Shown one piece after another: positions 59,701 to 64,000 of a DNA stretch of 64,000 nucleotides (position 1 is the stretch's first letter; each line of letters begins with the position of its first letter). This DNA is from Boesenbergia rotunda (taxonomy: Eukaryota > Streptophyta > Magnoliopsida > Zingiberales > Zingiberaceae): assembly GCA_024364735.1 (NCBI GenBank), contig JAGFNQ010001609.1, positions 470,911-534,910 of the forward strand, written 5' to 3'. The notes under the pieces were generated by a model. It was not told the DNA's origin. It ran no database searches and saw nothing but the letters and a program-made list of their open reading frames with translations. Position numbers and translations under genes: made by a program.

Positions 59701-61910
59701 TACCCTTCTTTAAGACGTTACACCGGATGACCAAGTTTCAGTGGAATGTCGAGTGTGATAAAGCATTCGAAAAATTGAAGGCCTGCCTGGTAGGGCTACC
59801 AGTGCTAGCCAAGCCTGAGATCGGGGAGCCACTGTACGTCTATCTGTCCGCTATAGCAGAGGCTGTGAGTGTTGTGTTAATAAAGCATAGAGAGGTCGAG
59901 TAGTAACCAGTGTACTTCTTTGGGTATCTATTGAAAGACGCTGAGTGCCATTATACGACACTGGAGATGTTGGCCTACGTTTTTGTCTTAGCCGCTCGGT
60001 GACTCCGACCTTATTTCTTAGCCAACCCGGTTATAGTACTGACCAACAATACCCTAGGCTGAGTACTGACTAACCCTGAGGCCTCGGTTTGATTGATCAA
60101 ATAGACAACATGGCTAAGCAAGTATGATATATAGTATCAAGCCTGAGCGGCCATCAAAGCTCAAGCCCTGGTAGATTTCCTTAATGAATTGTATATCGAG
60201 GAACTCGATAGTAAGTGGAAGGTCTATGTAGATGACTCCTCCGCTCGGTAAAGAAGTGGAATTAGCATATTCATGATTTCCCCAAAGAAAGAGTGTCTCC
60301 ATTTATCTGTTCGGTTGGAGTACTGAGCCACCAATAATGAGGCAGAGTACGAAACCTTCATCGCTGGTCTGCAAGCGGCCAAACATGTCGGGGAGGTGCG
60401 GGTAATATTGTACTCAGATTCGCAACTGGCCACCCAGCAGTTGGCCGGCCAATTCGAGGTCAATAGCGAAAGACTCTAGACCTATATTGAAGCATATGGG
60501 AAGTTGAAGGCGGAATATCAAGAGGTACAATGACAAAAGATTCCTAAAGAAAGCAACCTCCGAGTAGACGAGTTGGCAAACTTGGCCAGCGTGATTACCC
60601 CTTGGGTACTGCCTCAACCAATAGCACAGACTATGCTAGTTGCGCAAATAGAATAGCAGGCCGAGTTGGAGTTGGAAAGCTACTGGAGAACGACGCTCAT
60701 CGCTTACCTTTGGCATGGGATGCTGCCAATTAACGCCGAGCAAGCCCGACTCTTAAAAAAGCGCGTCAAGCGGTTCATGTTGATCAGTGACACACTCTAC
60801 AAATGGGCCTTCACCCGACCACTACTCAGTTGCCTAGGAGGAGAAGATGCAGACTACGTGTTGAGAGAGGTCCACCTTGGGTCACGTTGGGGGTCGGTCG
60901 GTCGCACGCAAAGTCTTGCTCTCAAGATACTTCTAGCCGACTCTGCAAAAGGACGTCGACCATTTGGTCAGAACTTATCTATCCTGTCAAAAGCACTAGA
61001 ATTTATCGCATCAATCTATCGAGATGATGAAGGCAGCTGCAGTGTCCTGTCCCTTTGCCCAATGGGGAATGGACATCGTGGGACCACTCCCAACCGCCCC
61101 CGCTCAGAAGCGGTTCCTGTTGGTGGCGGTAGATTATTTTTCCAAGTGGGTCTAGGCTGAGTCATTAGGCCGAATCACGGAAAAGGCAATAATAAAGTTC
61201 CTCTAGCAAAACATCCCGTGTCGATACCGAAGACCACACAAGTTGGTCTCCGACAACGATCGACAATTCCAAGGCAAAAAAAATCAAGAATGGTGCTCAG
61301 CTTATGGGATTCAATAGTTGTTCACTTCAGTCGTCTACCCATAGAGTAATGGCCAAGATGAGGCAGCCAACCGAGAAATCCTGCGGGGCCTGAAGACAAA
61401 ATTAGATCATGTGGGAGGCACATGAGTAGATGAGTTGCCTAGTATCTTATGGGCTCAGCGGACCACATCGAGAGAGGGGTCGGGCCACACACCCTTCTAG
61501 TTGGTTTATAGATGCGAGACAGTGGTGCCAGTAGAAGTCGGGTGTAAATTCAATCGGAGAAGGCTTTACAGTGAAGGTAATGAGGAATGACACCGACTTG
61601 AGCTTAACCTGGTGCAAGAAGTTTGAGAGAAGGCATTAGCTCGAAGGACCACATATCACCAAAGGATGTAGCAAAGGTATAATCAAATAGTACGACCTCG
61701 GGCTTTCCAAGCTGGTGACCTTGTTTGGAAAAGAATCAAGCCAGTCGGCGATGCAAACAAGTTGAAACCTTAATGGGGTGGACTTTTCATGGTAATTCAG
61801 AGGCTGATTTCGGGAGCATATTACTTAGAGGACGTGCAGGGAAAGATATTGGATGGACCCTAGAGTATCATCCATCTACAGCCGTATCGAGAATGAGTTC
61901 CCTGTGATAT
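56781..61910 (+). pseudogene. Tat-lineage Ty3/gypsy gag-pol, heavily decayed
   Basis: Domains in order: gag about 56781-57660 (FTIPEYSGANDPEEHV, then WFDRLSIGF); aspartic protease about 58230-58640 (TIVDTGSLVNIFY, NAIMGRPTLN); RT about 58980-59750 (DFHDLNQAYPKDYYPLPRI, YCYMVMPF, EVYIDDILI at 59395-59421); RNase H about 60215-60660 (VYVDDSSAR, NNEAEYE, ILYSDSQLA); integrase about 60850-61560 (MDIVGPLP, LLVAVDYFSKWV, LVSDNDRQFQG). Dozens of stops and several frameshifts. The DLNQAYPKD and GTYCYMVMPF signatures and the absence of a chromodomain place it in the Tat lineage. The spaces between the domains carry no other gene. Confidence 0.88.
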
Positions 61911-61984
61911 TTTTGTAATAGTTGAGTCCGCGACTCTGTTATGAAAAATATTGTCGAGGTTTCCTAAGAGGTTGGTTTCACCAC

Positions 61985-62478
61985 TCTAGACTCTTGCTTG
62001 ACCAGCAAGTTATAAGTGAGCATGTCCCCACGCCACCACCTAGCTCGGTGTCCCTGACCGGACATGGCGGCCCACACTCCTTAGGGGTCAGCCCAAGCAA
62101 GTGTCCAGACTTTCATTTTACCAGCGAGTTAAAGTGGGTATGCTCCCATGCCACAATCTAGCTCGGTGTCCCCGACCGAACGTGGCAGCCCTCGCTCCTT
62201 AGGGTCGGCCAGAGCAGGTGTCCAGACTCTCGTTTTGCTAGCTAGTTATAAGGGGACATGCCACCACATCACCACCTAGCTCAGTGTTCCCAATCGGACA
62301 TGGCGACCCACGCTCCTTAGGGTCGGCTCGAGCAGGTGTCCAAACTCTCGCTTCGCCCACGAGTTATAAGTGGGTATGCCCCTACGCCTCCACCTAGCTC
62401 GGTGTCTCCGACCGGACGTGGCATCCCATGCTCCTTAGGGATGGCCTGAGTAGGTACACTTGCTTTCCAGCGAATTAT
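61985..62478 (+). repeat. ~118-bp tandem repeats, left block
   Basis: About four units, each with AGTTATAAGTGGGTATGCCCC, ACCTAGCTCGGTGTCC, GACCGGACGTGG, CTCCTTAGGGTCGGC and GGTGTCCAGACTCTCG. They lie 3' of integrase, where Tat elements often carry satellites. Confidence 0.85.
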
Positions 62479-63441
62479 TGTTGGTGCAATCAACCCAGGT
62501 TTGATCGGATAGATCATTGGTTTGGATATGTCTGTCAATAAGTTTAAGTTAGGATTTCATATTGGTTTGATGTGTGTTTATGTCATGCAGGACTTGGTGG
62601 AACACACATGGGAGATCTCATCCTATGTGCTCGGGTCTTTGAGTCAGTGAAGGATGAAGCATCCGAGGGATCGCTGGACAAGGAGCAACGGAGTGAAGTC
62701 AAGGGAAGCGGACTTCAAGGCATACTCGAAGGATGACATGGAGATGAACCGTGGGCTCGTATGCATCCGAGGGATGAGAATCAAAGGAAGAGGGAGACTC
62801 CGGAGAGGATGAGAGTGAGTGTGTAAAAGGAGTAGTTGACTGGTAGGGACACCAGCCGACTGATCTTTCTGTGAGGTGAGAACAACGACATCAGTCGATT
62901 GGCCTGAATGACAGTCGACTGATCTTTCTGTTGTATCAAACGGAATGCAGCAGTCAACTGATCTGTTTGAAAAATAGTTGTTTGGCTAGCCATTGGCTAA
63001 GCACCAGTCGACTGGGGTTGGAGCTAGTCGACTGAAGTCGGGGCTAAGCTGTTTTGTTAATAACTCTCTCCTCTATTTAAAGAAGAGCTTGAGAGTTAAG
63101 AAGGGTTAGTTGTGTTATGTGAAAAACCCTATTGCTCAAGTGATCAAACTTCTAAGTTCACTCTCTTTCTCCTAACCCTATCTTTCATCTTGTAAAGAGG
63201 AAGAAAAATTTGTGAGAGGTTGTTCTCCACCGAGAAGGAGAAAGTTTTAGCCGGAGATTGTCAGAGATTGATCTACCTCAAGGACACACCGTGGAGTAAA
63301 AACAAGCAATCTCCGAACCACGTAAAGATTTTGTGTTAGCATTGATTTCATTGTTTCTTTCATTTTCACTATGCATACTAACTTTGTAGAAAGAAATATG
63401 AATTGGGATAATCGAGCTATTCACCCCCACTCTAGCCAACA
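62479..63441 (+). mobile_element. Solo LTR (TGTTGG...CCAACA) in the tandem repeats
   Basis: A 963-bp insert with inverted ends TGTTGG/CCAACA splits the repeat array. The left flank is ATTAT; GTTAT appears 14 bases beyond the right end, so the exact right junction is unclear. It contains five to six copies of a CAGTCGACTG-type palindrome (62830-63030) and ends GAGCTATTCACCCCCACTC, the reverse of the start of the 25074-27200 element. No coding region. Confidence 0.65.
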
Positions 63442-63770
63442 TTCGATCATCTATAGTTATAAGTGGGTATGCCCTCATGCCACCACCTAGCTCGGTGTTC
63501 TCAATTGGACGTGGTGGTCCACGCTCCCTAGGGTCGCCGCGAGCAAGTATCCAGACTTCATTTTGCCAACGATTTATAAGTGGGCATGCCCCCATGCCAT
63601 AACCTAGCTCGATGTCCCCTACCGGACGTGGTGGCCAACGCTCCTTAGAGTTGGCCCAAGTAGGTGTTCAGACTCTCGCTTTGCCAACAAGTTATAAATA
63701 GGCATGCCCCCACACCACTACTAGCTCGATGCCCCCGACCGGACGTGGTGGCCTGACGGACCCAAACTAT
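63442..63770 (+). repeat. ~118-bp tandem repeats, right block
   Basis: Continuation of the array at 61985-62478, two to three further units, ending at CGTGGTGGCCTGACG. Confidence 0.85.
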
Positions 63771-64000
63771 GTGTCACAAATGTGGGCCTCAAATTTAGAA
63801 TTTATAAATGAAAGCTGGAAACCCTTTTTACAATCAGAATATGAAAATGTAATATAGGGGCCACAGGTCGTATTTTTCTCGGGGCTAGTTGTCGTGTTTG
63901 ATTCGAACTTGTATTTGTGTCGTTTATGAGTTTTGGGTTTCAAGTGAATAATTCGGTTTTTGGTTGTAAATAAAAGTGAAATTGCAATGGAAAAATAAAA
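63771..64000. other. Sequence after the tandem repeats, unassigned
   Basis: AT-richer DNA in which I recognise nothing. It could be the start of the Tat element's 3' LTR or the flank; it does not match 56085-56725 by eye. Confidence 0.4.

Noticed and set aside
1..64000. A novel multi-gene defence or biosynthetic system
   Set aside because: The intact genes are unrelated single-copy-type plant genes and the rest is transposon-derived; no co-oriented cluster with a shared function is seen.

Overview
The window is nuclear DNA of a flowering plant. Genes are intron-rich with GT-AG junctions, intergenic DNA is AT-rich, and nested plant LTR retrotransposons and a Mutator-like (MULE) DNA transposon make up roughly the right half. 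A monocot is my tentative guess from gene and repeat style; nothing here proves the species. No prokaryotic system, CRISPR array, rRNA or tRNA gene is present.

Four single-copy-type genes could be modelled completely, each with one uninterrupted reading frame after splicing: (1) PRIM2, the DNA primase large subunit (+, 1515-6870, 19 exons, 452 aa); (2) KRR1, an SSU-processome KH-domain protein (+, 8658-13266, 12 exons, 390 aa); (3) a GH1 beta-glucosidase of the BGLU40 type (-, 21553-17872, 13 exons, 505 aa); (4) ATPC, the mitochondrial ATP synthase gamma subunit (-, 41271-35669, 9 exons, 323 aa). Fitting promoter motifs lie upstream: two E2F sites before PRIM2, a telo-box before KRR1, a TATA box before the glucosidase and paired site II elements before ATPC.

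Between KRR1 and the glucosidase lies a broken copy of PRIM2 intron 16 plus exon 17 (14341-17575). Beyond the glucosidase lies a copy of the KRR1 upstream region (22978-23272). The order matches the parent locus, so I infer an old tandem segmental duplication of the PRIM2-KRR1 interval, with the glucosidase gene now between its remnants.

From 24874 to 34456 there is a 9.6 kb MULE with long terminal inverted repeats and a perfect 9-bp target-site duplication. It holds a decayed FAR1-type transposase, tandem-repeat arrays and a frameshifted GRF zinc-finger gene. A 2.1 kb solo LTR has inserted into its left terminal repeat.

From about 42 kb to the end is a nest of LTR elements: a putative-gypsy-transposon ORF fragment, an LTR-like stretch split by a young Tekay/Del chromovirus (45098-53870, LTR pair, tRNA-iMet primer site, gag and protease truncated), a second such ORF with apparent introns, a decayed Tat-lineage Ty3/gypsy gag-pol (56781-61910), its ~118-bp tandem repeats and another solo LTR. 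The four host genes serve unrelated housekeeping or metabolic roles; they are neighbours, not a pathway.
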